Notes under the pieces: generated by a model
Database searches by the model: none
Told to the model about the DNA's origin: nothing
Seen by the model: the letters and a program-made list of their open reading frames with translations, nothing else
Program-made: the position numbers and the translations under genes
In this document: positions 1-5,407 of the stretch, piece after piece
Layout: the number at the start of each line of letters is the position of its first letter
How positions within the stretch are numbered: the first letter of the stretch is position 1
Source: an uncultured Clostridia bacterium
GTDB lineage: Bacteria > Bacillota > Clostridia > Oscillospirales > Acutalibacteraceae
Assembly (NCBI GenBank): GCA_947565265.1
Contig: CANOFK010000097.1
Span: 1 to 5,500, forward strand
Direction: 5' to 3'
Length of the DNA: 5,500 bases

Positions 1-581
1 ATGCCGCTCATACGCAGCTTGTCCTGGTCCTCCAGGTAGGTGCCGTCGCACCACTGTAGCACCAGCACGGTTACGGTGTTTTCTCCCTCCTGCAAAAGCT
101 TGGTGACCTCAAACTCGGAGGTGCTGTGGGAAACCTGGCTGTACCCGGCGAAAGCGTCGTTGATCCACAGGTAAAAGCAGGAATCTACCCCTTCAAAGTT
201 CAAGAACCAGCGCTCTTGGGCCAGCCGCCCGGTGGGCATGGCAAAGGTAGCCTGGTACAGGCCGCAGGGGTTCTCCTCCGGCACAAAGGGCGGGTCTACG
301 GGTATGGGGAACCGGACATTGGTGTACATATGCCGGCCAAAGCCGCTGTTCTGCCAGCAAGAGGGCACGGTGATGCTGGTGGTAAGTTCCGTGCGCAGGC
401 AGCCGTCCTCGTCTACGGCGTCCAAAAAGGAGTCGAAGTACTGGAAGGCCCATTCACCGTTCAGGCTGTGGACACGGGCTTCCCCCTCCGGGCTCTGGGG
501 CAGGTAATAGGCCCGGTTGGGCTGGGTGCCAATGTGCAGCGAGTAGGGGTCTTCGTGGTAGCGTGCGGGTAACTTGCACAT
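1..581 (-). CDS. lacZ: beta-galactosidase LacZ-type, glycoside hydrolase family 2, N-terminal part (runs off left edge)
   Basis: Predicted cytoplasmic enzyme that hydrolyses terminal beta-galactosides such as lactose. Reading leftward from the ATG at 581-579 gives 193 codons with no stop before the window edge; LacZ proteins are about 1000 residues, so roughly the first fifth is present. The part seen is the jelly-roll sugar-binding domain. Landmarks typical of LacZ are PSCWQNSG (73-80), YTNVRFPIPVDPPFVPEENP (86-105), FEGVDSCFYLWIND (129-142), GYSQVSHSTSEFEVT (146-160) and WCDGTYLEDQDKLRMSG (177-193). The Asn of EENP and an Asp of EDQD match the galactoside-contacting Asn102 and Asp201 of E. 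coli LacZ (family knowledge). The catalytic glutamates lie outside the window. No signal peptide is visible. The start is supported by AGAAAGG at 597-591, 9 nt upstream. The gene is divergent from the glycosyltransferase gene. Specificity for lactose over other beta-galactosides cannot be judged from this fragment. Confidence 0.93.
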   Translation of the reverse strand, partial: MCKLPARYHEDPYSLHIGTQPNRAYYLPQSPEGEARVHSLNGEWAFQYFDSFLDAVDEDGCLRTELTTSITVPSCWQNSGFGRHMYTNVRFPIPVDPPFVPEENPCGLYQATFAMPTGRLAQERWFLNFEGVDSCFYLWINDAFAGYSQVSHSTSEFEVTKLLQEGENTVTVLVLQWCDGTYLEDQDKLRMSG

Positions 582-610
582 AAAAAATTTCCTTTCTCTG
601 GATGTTGGAT

Positions 611-639
611 TTGACTTTCGGGCAGATAAGCACTATACT
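611..639 (+). promoter_or_regulatory. sigma-A type promoter for the GT-C gene
   Basis: TTGACT (611-616) and TATACT (634-639) each match the consensus at five of six bases and are separated by exactly 17 bp. Transcription would start near 646, giving a leader of about 268 nt before the ATG at 914. The promoter lies only 30 bp from the lacZ start codon. Its -10 element overlaps the TATAGT sequences that could serve lacZ on the other strand, so the two divergent promoters may compete. Confidence 0.6.
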
Positions 640-711
640 ATATAAGGCTTGTCCTTAGCTTACACGGAATTGGTAAATTAGTCAATAGCTTTTTTGAAAA
701 TAAAATCAGAT

Positions 712-729
712 ATAGTAAAAATAGTAAAA
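712..729 (+). repeat. tandem 9-bp direct repeat in divergent promoter region
   Basis: ATAGTAAAA occurs twice head to tail with no gap (712-720 and 721-729). The related TATAGTATAGT is found on the minus strand at 642-632. The position, between the two divergent genes and upstream of lacZ, would suit a regulator binding site, but the motif is short and AT-rich and I do not recognise a known operator. Confidence 0.45.
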
Positions 730-801
730 CCGCAAACCGTACCGTGGGCAATAAGTTAAAAAGCGGGCCGCCATATGTAGGCATCCTGAAGGCAATACCG
801 C

Positions 802-846
802 GCAATACGGCACTTGCGGCGTTAGCCGCGCATGGTGCGGTGCTGC
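802..846 (+). promoter_or_regulatory. imperfect hairpin in the leader of the GT-C gene
   Basis: A long interrupted stem can be drawn by eye: 816-820 pairs with 825-829 (GCGGC/GCCGC, GTTA loop), 810-813 with 835-838, 806-808 with 840-842 (one G-U) and 802-804 with 844-846. The mismatches are small internal loops. No T-run follows, so it is not a terminator. It lies about 68 nt upstream of the start codon and does not cover the ribosome binding site. It could be a stability or regulatory element; I do not recognise a riboswitch family. Confidence 0.35.
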
Positions 847-902
847 CTTAAAGGCCTGGGGCGGATACGGGGCGGCCAAGGGGACACAAAGAAGGAAAAC
901 AG

Positions 903-908
903 AAGGAG
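903..908 (+). promoter_or_regulatory. ribosome binding site of the GT-C gene, with two possible ATG starts
   Basis: AAGGAG at 903-908 precedes two adjacent start codons, ATG 914-916 and ATG 917-919. The spacing after GGAG is 5 nt to the first and 8 nt to the second, so the second ATG has the more typical spacing. The difference is one methionine and does not change the interpretation. Confidence 0.7.
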
Positions 909-913
909 AGGAT

Positions 914-3900
914 ATGATGACCGTCTACATCTATTTGGGCGCGGCCCTTTGCGGGGGTATGTGGTTCCTGTCCAACCGGCGGTTCCGGGAGGGTAGGGGC
1001 AGGCTGTTCGGCCTGTGGTCCGGGCTGCTGCTGTTGGCGGCCCTGGTGCTGCGCCTGCTGTTGGGGTACTATTCCGACGGGTTCAGCGTGGACATTGGCA
1101 CCTTCAAGTCCTGGGCCTACACGCTCAACAAGGTGGGCTTTGCCCAAATCTACCAGCAGGATATGTTTTTGGACTACCCGCCCGGCTACCTGTACATACT
1201 GATGCTGCTGGAAAAGCTGCGCCTGGCCCTGGGCCTGGCCGTGGAGGGGCAGGCCCATACCTTGCTGATGAAACTGCCCTCTATCTTTGCCGACCTGCTT
1301 TGCGGCGGGGCCCTGCTGTGGCTGGGCCGCCGCAAGCTGGGGGACAGGGGGGCGCTGGCCGTGGCGGCGGCGTACCTGTTCTGCCCGGCGGTGTTTGTCA
1401 ACTCTGCCCAGTGGGGCCAGGCGGATTCCTTTTGCACCCTGATATTGCTGGCCTCCATGCTGCTGCTTTACCGGGAGTGGTACGTGCCCGCCGGGGTGGT
1501 ATATGGGCTGGCTGTTATCTGCAAGCCCCAAATGCTGGTGTTTGCCCCCCTGTACCTCTGCTTTGCCATTAAGCGGAAAAAATGGCTGGGCCTGGGGCTG
1601 GGCGTGGCCTGCGCCCTGGGGGCTATCCTGCTGGTAGCCACCCCCTTTACGCATGGGTTCAATTACTGGTGGCTGGTGGTGAAGTACCAGTCTACCATGA
1701 ACTATTACGACTACTACGCGGTCAATGCCTGCAATTTCTGGGCGCTGATCAGCTACAACTGGCGGGGCCTGCCTGGCCCGGGCGTGCACAAGGCCCTGCT
1801 TACCCTGGCCGCCCCGGTGCTGGCCACGGCTGCCTGCGGGGTGCTGATGTTCCGCTCCCGGCGCAAGGACGCCATGTTCGGCGCGGCCCCGGTGCTGATG
1901 GGCATTGTCTACATCTTCTCCATCAAAATGCATGAGCGCTACCTGTTCCCGGCCTTCCTGTGTATGCTTATCGCCTTCCTCTTCACCAGGGATAAGCGGA
2001 TGCTCCGGGCCTACGGCCTGCTTACCGCGGCCAATTACCTGAACGTCAGCTATGTGCTTTGGCTGTTCCGGGAGCATGGGGGCAACTACGACCCCAACGG
2101 CTTGGCCTTCCGGCTGATTGCCGTTTTGCAGATGGCGGCCCTGGGCTACTTGCTGTGGAGTTATTATCAGGTGTATGTAAGGGGCCAGTGCAGGGAAGCC
2201 GGCCAGGCCCCTGCCTGGGCCAGCGCCTCAAACGGCCAGGAGGCGGCGCCGGCGGCAGTCCAGGAGGCAGCCGGCCAGCCGGAAGGGCCCGGCAAACGCC
2301 GGAAGGGACGCCCCCAGCCGGCTGCCCCGGCCCCCCAGCCACTTGGCTTGGATGCCGGCGCACGTAAAATGGCCCTGCCGGATTGGCTGGTCATGGGTGG
2401 CATTACACTGGTTTACGGGCTGGTGGCGTTCTGGAATTTGGGGGGCACGGTGCTGCCTACCACCAACTGGACCCCGCAGGAGGGGGAAAGCGTGGTGCTG
2501 CAAAGCCAGGAGATCGCCAACAGCCTGATCTTCCTGCCCGGCCTGGTGCCGGACGCCAACCATTACGCCGCCAGGGTGGGCGCTGCCATGCAGGTGGAGT
2601 CCAGCCTGAATGGCAAGGTTTGGGCTGACTGCGGTACCATTGAAAAGGAGTATGTGTTTGCCTGGAAGAGCTACCGGCTATCGGCGCCGGGCAAGTATGT
2701 GCGCCTGACGGCCCTGGACGGCTCGGTGACCATTAGCGAAGCCGGGCTGCTGTCTACCGGGGCCCTAAGCGCCCAGCCCATTACCGCCGAGGGTCCGGGG
2801 GCCCAGTTCTTGTGCGACGAGCAGGACACGGTACCCCCCGGCAAGACCTATGAGAATTCCAGCTATTTTGACGAGATATACCACGCCCGCACCGCTTACG
2901 AGCATATATTGGGCCTGGAGCCCTACGAGAACACCCACCCGCCCCTGGGTAAGCATATCATCGCCCTGGGCATTCGGATGTTTGGGCTGAACCCCTTTGG
3001 GTGGCGGTTTATGGGGACCCTTTTTGGGGTGCTGATGCTCCCGGCCCTGTACCACCTGTGCAAGAACCTCTTCGGCAAAACCTGGCTGTGCGGCCTGGGC
3101 ACGCTGCTGTTCGCCTTTGACTTTATGCACTTTACCCAGACCCGCATTGCCACCATTGACACCTACTCGGTGTTCTTCCTGCTGCTGATGTACGACGCGA
3201 TGGTTTCCTTCTGCCAGCGGGATATTGTAAAGGACAGCATGAAACGCCTGCTGCTGCCCTTGGGCCTCAGCGGCATATTTATGGGCCTGGGCGTGGCCAG
3301 CAAGTGGACGGCCGCCTACGGGGCCGTGGGGCTGGCGGTACTGTTCTTCGGCAAGCTGGTTGCCTCTTACCGGGCGGCGGCCAAAAGCAAGGGAGGGGCA
3401 GGGGCTGTGGTACGCCGTAGCTGGCAGTTGTGCCTGTGGTGCTGTTTGCTGTTTGTGGCCATCCCCTTTGGCATCTATTTCTGCGCCTTTTTGCCCATGA
3501 CCACCCTGCCCCATAACCAGGGCAAGCTGCTGTGGTCCTTTAGCAATTACCAGAGCACCATGTTCAACTACCACAGCAAGTTGGTGGCAGAGCACAGTTT
3601 CGCCTCCACCTGGTATGAGTGGCCACTGGACGTGCGGCCCATCTGGTTCTACGGCAACGACAACGCGGACGGCAGCTACAGCACCATATCCTCTATGGGC
3701 AACCCCCTGCTGTGGTGGGGGTGCATCCCCGCGCTGGTGTTCGCCCTGTGGCATTGGCTGAAAAAGCGGGATTTGCCCTGCGGCGTGGCTCTGACCGGGT
3801 TCCTCTCGGTGTACCTGCCCTGGGTGTTGGTGCCAAGGCTTACCTTTATCTACCACTACTTTACCGCTGTGCCGTTTTTGGTGTTGTGCCTGCTGGCCGC

Positions 3901-4129
3901 CTTCCGCTATATGGAAGGGCATGGCCCCCTTAGTGCCCAGCGCTGGCAGCAAGAACTTGCTTTGGGCGGGCTCCGCTTGCGCCTTTCAGCCGCACCCCTT
4001 TGCCTTGCCCTGTTGGCCGTGGCCAGCCTGATCCTCTTTGCCGTCTATTTCCCTGTGATCTCCGGTATGCCGACCACCCGCCAACACGTGAAAGACCTGG
4101 CCATCTTCAGTACCTGGTACTTTGGCTGA
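914..4129 (+). CDS. double GT-C glycosyltransferase: Gpi18/ALG-like module fused to a PMT-type (GT39) module
   Basis: Predicted polytopic membrane protein of 1071 aa that would use polyprenyl-phosphate-linked sugars and transfer them outside the membrane. Residues 1-424 form the first module, resembling Gpi18-like mannosyltransferases: two early membrane segments, an outer-loop acid in DIGTFKSW (D60), DYPPGYLY (87-94), AQWGQAD (165-171), CKPQ (203-206) and HERYLFP (340-346). Residues 425-486 are a charged Ala/Pro/Gly/Gln linker with a KRRKGR patch, probably cytoplasmic. Residues 491-1071 form a PMT module: a first membrane helix, a beta-rich outer-loop insert (about 517-616), the DE pair D653-E654 in YFDEIYHARTAYE, HPPLGK (675-680), RIATIDTY (744-751), WYEWPLDVRPIW (900-911) and the C-terminal YLPWVLVPR/FIYHYF (967-982). 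Bacterial PMTs are usually about 500 aa, so this is roughly double length. The gene appears monocistronic. Sugar and acceptor (protein or glycan) are not determinable here. The reading frame is intact. Confidence 0.9.
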   Translation: MMTVYIYLGAALCGGMWFLSNRRFREGRGRLFGLWSGLLLLAALVLRLLLGYYSDGFSVDIGTFKSWAYTLNKVGFAQIYQQDMFLDYPPGYLYILMLLEKLRLALGLAVEGQAHTLLMKLPSIFADLLCGGALLWLGRRKLGDRGALAVAAAYLFCPAVFVNSAQWGQADSFCTLILLASMLLLYREWYVPAGVVYGLAVICKPQMLVFAPLYLCFAIKRKKWLGLGLGVACALGAILLVATPFTHGFNYWWLVVKYQSTMNYYDYYAVNACNFWALISYNWRGLPGPGVHKALLTLAAPVLATAACGVLMFRSRRKDAMFGAAPVLMGIVYIFSIKMHERYLFPAFLCMLIAFLFTRDKRMLRAYGLLTAANYLNVSYVLWLFREHGGNYDPNGLAFRLIAVLQMAALGYLLWSYYQVYVRGQCREAGQAPAWASASNGQEAAPAAVQEAAGQPEGPGKRRKGRPQPAAPAPQPLGLDAGARKMALPDWLVMGGITLVYGLVAFWNLGGTVLPTTNWTPQEGESVVLQSQEIANSLIFLPGLVPDANHYAARVGAAMQVESSLNGKVWADCGTIEKEYVFAWKSYRLSAPGKYVRLTALDGSVTISEAGLLSTGALSAQPITAEGPGAQFLCDEQDTVPPGKTYENSSYFDEIYHARTAYEHILGLEPYENTHPPLGKHIIALGIRMFGLNPFGWRFMGTLFGVLMLPALYHLCKNLFGKTWLCGLGTLLFAFDFMHFTQTRIATIDTYSVFFLLLMYDAMVSFCQRDIVKDSMKRLLLPLGLSGIFMGLGVASKWTAAYGAVGLAVLFFGKLVASYRAAAKSKGGAGAVVRRSWQLCLWCCLLFVAIPFGIYFCAFLPMTTLPHNQGKLLWSFSNYQSTMFNYHSKLVAEHSFASTWYEWPLDVRPIWFYGNDNADGSYSTISSMGNPLLWWGCIPALVFALWHWLKKRDLPCGVALTGFLSVYLPWVLVPRLTFIYHYFTAVPFLVLCLLAAFRYMEGHGPLSAQRWQQELALGGLRLRLSAAPLCLALLAVASLILFAVYFPVISGMPTTRQHVKDLAIFSTWYFG

Positions 4130-4141
4130 GGCTAGGCGCCC

Positions 4142-4168
4142 TGCCAAGGGGGGGTGGCCCCTTTGGCA
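4142..4168 (+). terminator. strong GC-rich hairpin 12 nt after the GT-C stop codon
   Basis: TGCCAAGGGGG (4142-4152) pairs with CCCCTTTGGCA (4158-4168) over 11 bp with one G-T wobble and a 5-nt loop. No T-run follows, so alone it is not a classic intrinsic terminator. It is more likely a 3'-end stabiliser or a pause element acting with the terminator 55 bp further on. Confidence 0.5.
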
Positions 4169-4222
4169 AGTCCTATGGGTGAAATCTAGCAGGTTTTGGC
4201 CCGCAGGCATTTTCTGATTGGT

Positions 4223-4269
4223 AAACCCCAGGCCCAGCCCCGTAACCGGTAGCGATGGCCTGGGGTTTT
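4223..4269 (+). terminator. intrinsic terminator after the GT-C gene
   Basis: AAACCCCAGGCC (4223-4234) is perfectly complementary to GGCCTGGGGTTT (4257-4268), a 12-bp stem with a 22-nt loop. TTTT at 4266-4269 closes the plus-strand side, and the A-run at the left arm gives a short T-run on the minus strand, so it could work in both directions. The T-tract is short and the loop large, so efficiency may be moderate. Confidence 0.65.
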
Positions 4270-4300
4270 GTACATCGGCCCGATCAAAAAGAAAAAAGAA

Positions 4301-4332
4301 AACGCGCCAACGCATAAACGCGTGAACGCACA
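4301..4332 (+). repeat. four-copy 8-bp periodic repeat (AACGCNNN)
   Basis: AACGC begins at 4301, 4309, 4317 and 4325, an exact 8-bp period: AACGCGCC, AACGCATA, AACGCGTG, AACGCACA. The three variable bases differ in each unit. A period of 8 is not a codon multiple, so it is not a peptide repeat. It is preceded by an A/G-rich tract (4284-4302). It lies between the terminator of the GT-C gene and the isomerase-like gene. Function unknown. Confidence 0.6.
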
Positions 4333-4342
4333 CCGCCCCTTC

Positions 4343-4363
4343 GGTCGAGCAAACCGCTTGACC
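4343..4363 (+). promoter_or_regulatory. 8-bp stem-loop upstream of the isomerase-like gene
   Basis: GGTCGAGC (4343-4350) pairs with GCTTGACC (4356-4363), with one G-T wobble and an AAACC loop. It is followed by TATATAG (4364-4370), which could be a -10 box, although no matching -35 is evident. If transcribed it would be part of the leader of the 4493 gene; at DNA level it could be an operator. Confidence 0.4.
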
Positions 4364-4370
4364 TATATAG

Positions 4371-4380
4371 AGCGGCCGCT
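4371..4380. repeat. 10-bp perfect palindrome
   Basis: AGCGGCCGCT is its own reverse complement. It sits 1 bp after the TATATAG sequence that follows the stem-loop at 4343-4363, so it could be a regulator site near a transcription start. Palindromes of this size do arise by chance in GC-rich DNA. Confidence 0.3.
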
Positions 4381-4405
4381 AACGGCACAAAAGTTTTTGG
4401 GAGTT

Positions 4406-4437
4406 CTTAGAACCCTTTTTTCAAAAAGGGTTCTAAG
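4406..4437. repeat. 15-bp perfect inverted repeat in the leader of the isomerase-like gene
   Basis: CTTAGAACCCTTTTT (4406-4420) is exactly repeated in inverse at 4423-4437 with only TC between the arms. As RNA it makes a long hairpin with an A-U rich top and a GGG/CCC middle, ending 38 nt before the ribosome binding site. No T-run follows on either strand, so a normal terminator is unlikely. A dispersed intergenic repeat or an attenuator-like leader hairpin are the best alternatives. Confidence 0.6.
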
Positions 4438-4475
4438 CTACCGGAGGCAGGCAACGACAAGAGCAAGCGACAACA

Positions 4476-4484
4476 AGGAAGGAG
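4476..4484 (+). promoter_or_regulatory. ribosome binding site deciding the start of the isomerase-like gene
   Basis: AGGAAGGAG (4476-4484) ends 8 nt before the ATG at 4493. It fixes this start against an in-frame TTG at 4268, which would add 75 residues read from the terminator, the AACGC repeat and the hairpins. No comparable site precedes that TTG. Confidence 0.85.
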
Positions 4485-4492
4485 TACAACAC

Positions 4493-5305
4493 ATGGCAAT
4501 ACTGGCGACGTTCTATGACCACATCGTAGAGATAGCAAAGCAGGAGGGCATCTCGGCTGAAGAGGCCCTGCAAGAGGCAAAAAAGCTGGGCGTCCGGCAG
4601 GTGGAGGTTTCCCTTAGCAACGCCAGGGGGCAGGCAAAGGAACTGGCCCGGCAGTTGGCCGGGGTGGGGATGGGCATTTCGGCGGTACCCTGTTTCTTTG
4701 ACTTCAGCGGCCCCGGTGAGGTGGATGATCAGATCCAGGAGGCCCTTGCCCTGGCCCGGACGTTAGGGGCGGCCCGGTTGCTGGTGATCCCCGGCTTTAC
4801 CAAGGGCAGCCCCGCTGAGGTAGAGGCGCAGACCCGGCAGATGCTGGCCGGTACGGCCCGGCTGGGGGAATTGGCCGGGAAGGACGGCATTGGCCTGGTG
4901 ATGGAGGACTTTGACAACAGCGCCGCGCCTTTTTCTACCAGCGGCGGGATGCTGCGGTTTATGGACGCTTGCCCTGGCCTGGCCGCCTGCTTTGACACGG
5001 GCAATTTCCGCTATATGGCCGAGGACATCTTTGCGGCCTACGAGGCGTTGCGGGGGCGTATCAACCATGTGCACCTAAAGGACCGGGCCTATGCCCCCAC
5101 CTATGGCCAGCACGGCCCTACCGGGGTGGATGGCCAGACCCTTTACCCCTGCCCGGTGGGCAGCGGCGAAATGCCGGTAGCCTCCATAATCGCCCGCCTA
5201 CAGGCCGATGGCTATGACGGCACCTACACCATAGAGCACTACGACGCAGCCAGGATGCTGACCTGCCTGCAACAGTCAGCCGCCTGGGTGCTGGAACGGA
5301 TATGA
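4493..5305 (+). CDS. sugar phosphate isomerase/epimerase-like TIM barrel protein (AP endonuclease 2 fold)
   Basis: Predicted soluble 270-aa protein of the xylose-isomerase-like TIM barrel family, whose members isomerise or epimerise sugars and related polyols with a divalent metal. The expected metal ligands are visible in order: E138 in VMEDFDN, D168 in CFDTGNFRYM, H194 in HVHLKD (192-197) and E248 in TIEHYDA. The length fits the usual 250-290 residues. The N-terminal part has EEALQEAKKLGVRQVEVSL, typical of the first barrel strand-helix units, and LLVIPGF (about 95-101) for a middle strand. No signal peptide is visible. The start at 4493 has an excellent ribosome binding site. The gene seems to be alone: the GT-C terminator lies upstream and a tRNA promoter follows. 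The substrate cannot be told from sequence; hydroxypyruvate isomerase, tagatose/psicose epimerase and inosose dehydratase are possible relatives. Endonuclease activity is less likely given the short length. Confidence 0.85.
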   Translation: MAILATFYDHIVEIAKQEGISAEEALQEAKKLGVRQVEVSLSNARGQAKELARQLAGVGMGISAVPCFFDFSGPGEVDDQIQEALALARTLGAARLLVIPGFTKGSPAEVEAQTRQMLAGTARLGELAGKDGIGLVMEDFDNSAAPFSTSGGMLRFMDACPGLAACFDTGNFRYMAEDIFAAYEALRGRINHVHLKDRAYAPTYGQHGPTGVDGQTLYPCPVGSGEMPVASIIARLQADGYDGTYTIEHYDAARMLTCLQQSAAWVLERI

Positions 5306-5322
5306 CCGCCCCAGCCGCCCGG

Positions 5323-5337
5323 TTTTCCCTTTTTTTG
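5323..5337 (+). terminator. pyrimidine/T tract after the isomerase-like gene, weak terminator candidate
   Basis: The stop codon (5303-5305) is followed by a GC-rich stretch and then TTTT (5323-5326) and eight T (5330-5337). Only short stems can be drawn before the T-run (ACCG 5305-5308 with CGGT 5320-5323; CTGGG 5284-5288 with CCCAG 5310-5314), so termination here is uncertain. The inverted repeat at 5355-5393 could add to it. Confidence 0.3.
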
Positions 5338-5354
5338 CCCGATGGATACATAAA

Positions 5355-5393
5355 TCCCCCGGATTTTAGAAAATATAGTTGACATCCGGGGGA
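5355..5393. repeat. 10-bp inverted repeat overlapping the tRNA promoter
   Basis: TCCCCCGGAT (5355-5364) is perfectly inverted at 5384-5393, with a 19-bp AT-rich gap. The right arm takes the last base of the -35 box and the first nine bases of the promoter spacer. As RNA it could be a 3'-end hairpin of the isomerase-like transcript; as DNA it could be a pair of half-sites controlling the tRNA promoter. Confidence 0.5.
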
Positions 5394-5407
5394 AATGTTG
5401 CTATAAT
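5379..5407 (+). promoter_or_regulatory. perfect-consensus sigma-A promoter of the tRNA-Lys gene
   Basis: TTGACA (5379-5384) and TATAAT (5402-5407) match the consensus at all twelve bases with a 17-bp spacer. The start would be near G5414, about 34 nt before the tRNA. A promoter this strong is usual for stable RNA genes and supports the tRNA being the first gene of its transcript. Confidence 0.9.

Larger units (their letters stand above)
582..913. other. divergent intergenic region between lacZ and the GT-C gene
   Basis: These 332 bp contain no convincing gene. The half next to lacZ (about 600-735) is strongly AT-rich compared with the coding DNA around it and holds the promoter signals. The half next to the GT-C gene (about 735-913) is GC-rich and would be transcribed as a leader. 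For lacZ on the minus strand, a TATAGT at 642-637 (overlapping a second TATAGT at 637-632) could be a -10 box, but no good -35 lies 16-18 bp upstream; a TTGACT at 685-680 is too far away. The lacZ promoter may therefore depend on an activator. A weaker second plus-strand promoter (TTGAAA 694-699, 16 bp, TAAAAA 716-721) is possible. Confidence 0.6.

Noticed and set aside
126..572. Plus-strand frame of 148 codons over lacZ
   Set aside because: It overlaps a confidently recognised LacZ N-terminus on the minus strand and shows no family features.
848..2077. Long open frame on the minus strand (409 codons) opposite the GT-C gene
   Set aside because: Its product is Gln/His/Gly/Pro-rich with no hydrophobic core or known motif, and there is no ribosome binding site; it is the antisense shadow of GC-biased codons in a clearly real gene.
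2015..2400. Possible frameshift or two separate genes between the GT-C modules
   Set aside because: The frame is continuous through the linker, no stop or internal ribosome binding site with a good start is seen before the second module, and low-complexity linkers are common in fusions.
2765..3952. Second long minus-strand open frame (395 codons)
   Set aside because: Same Gln/His/Gly-rich shadow composition opposite the PMT module; no supporting start signal.
4358..4386. TTGACC at 4358-4363 as a -35 box
   Set aside because: Seventeen bp downstream is AACGGC, which does not resemble a -10 box; the hexamer is better explained as the right arm of the stem-loop 4343-4363.
4268..4492. N-terminal extension of the isomerase-like protein from TTG 4268
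   Set aside because: It would translate the terminator, the AACGC repeat and three inverted repeats, has no ribosome binding site, and makes the protein too long for the family; the ATG at 4493 has a strong site.
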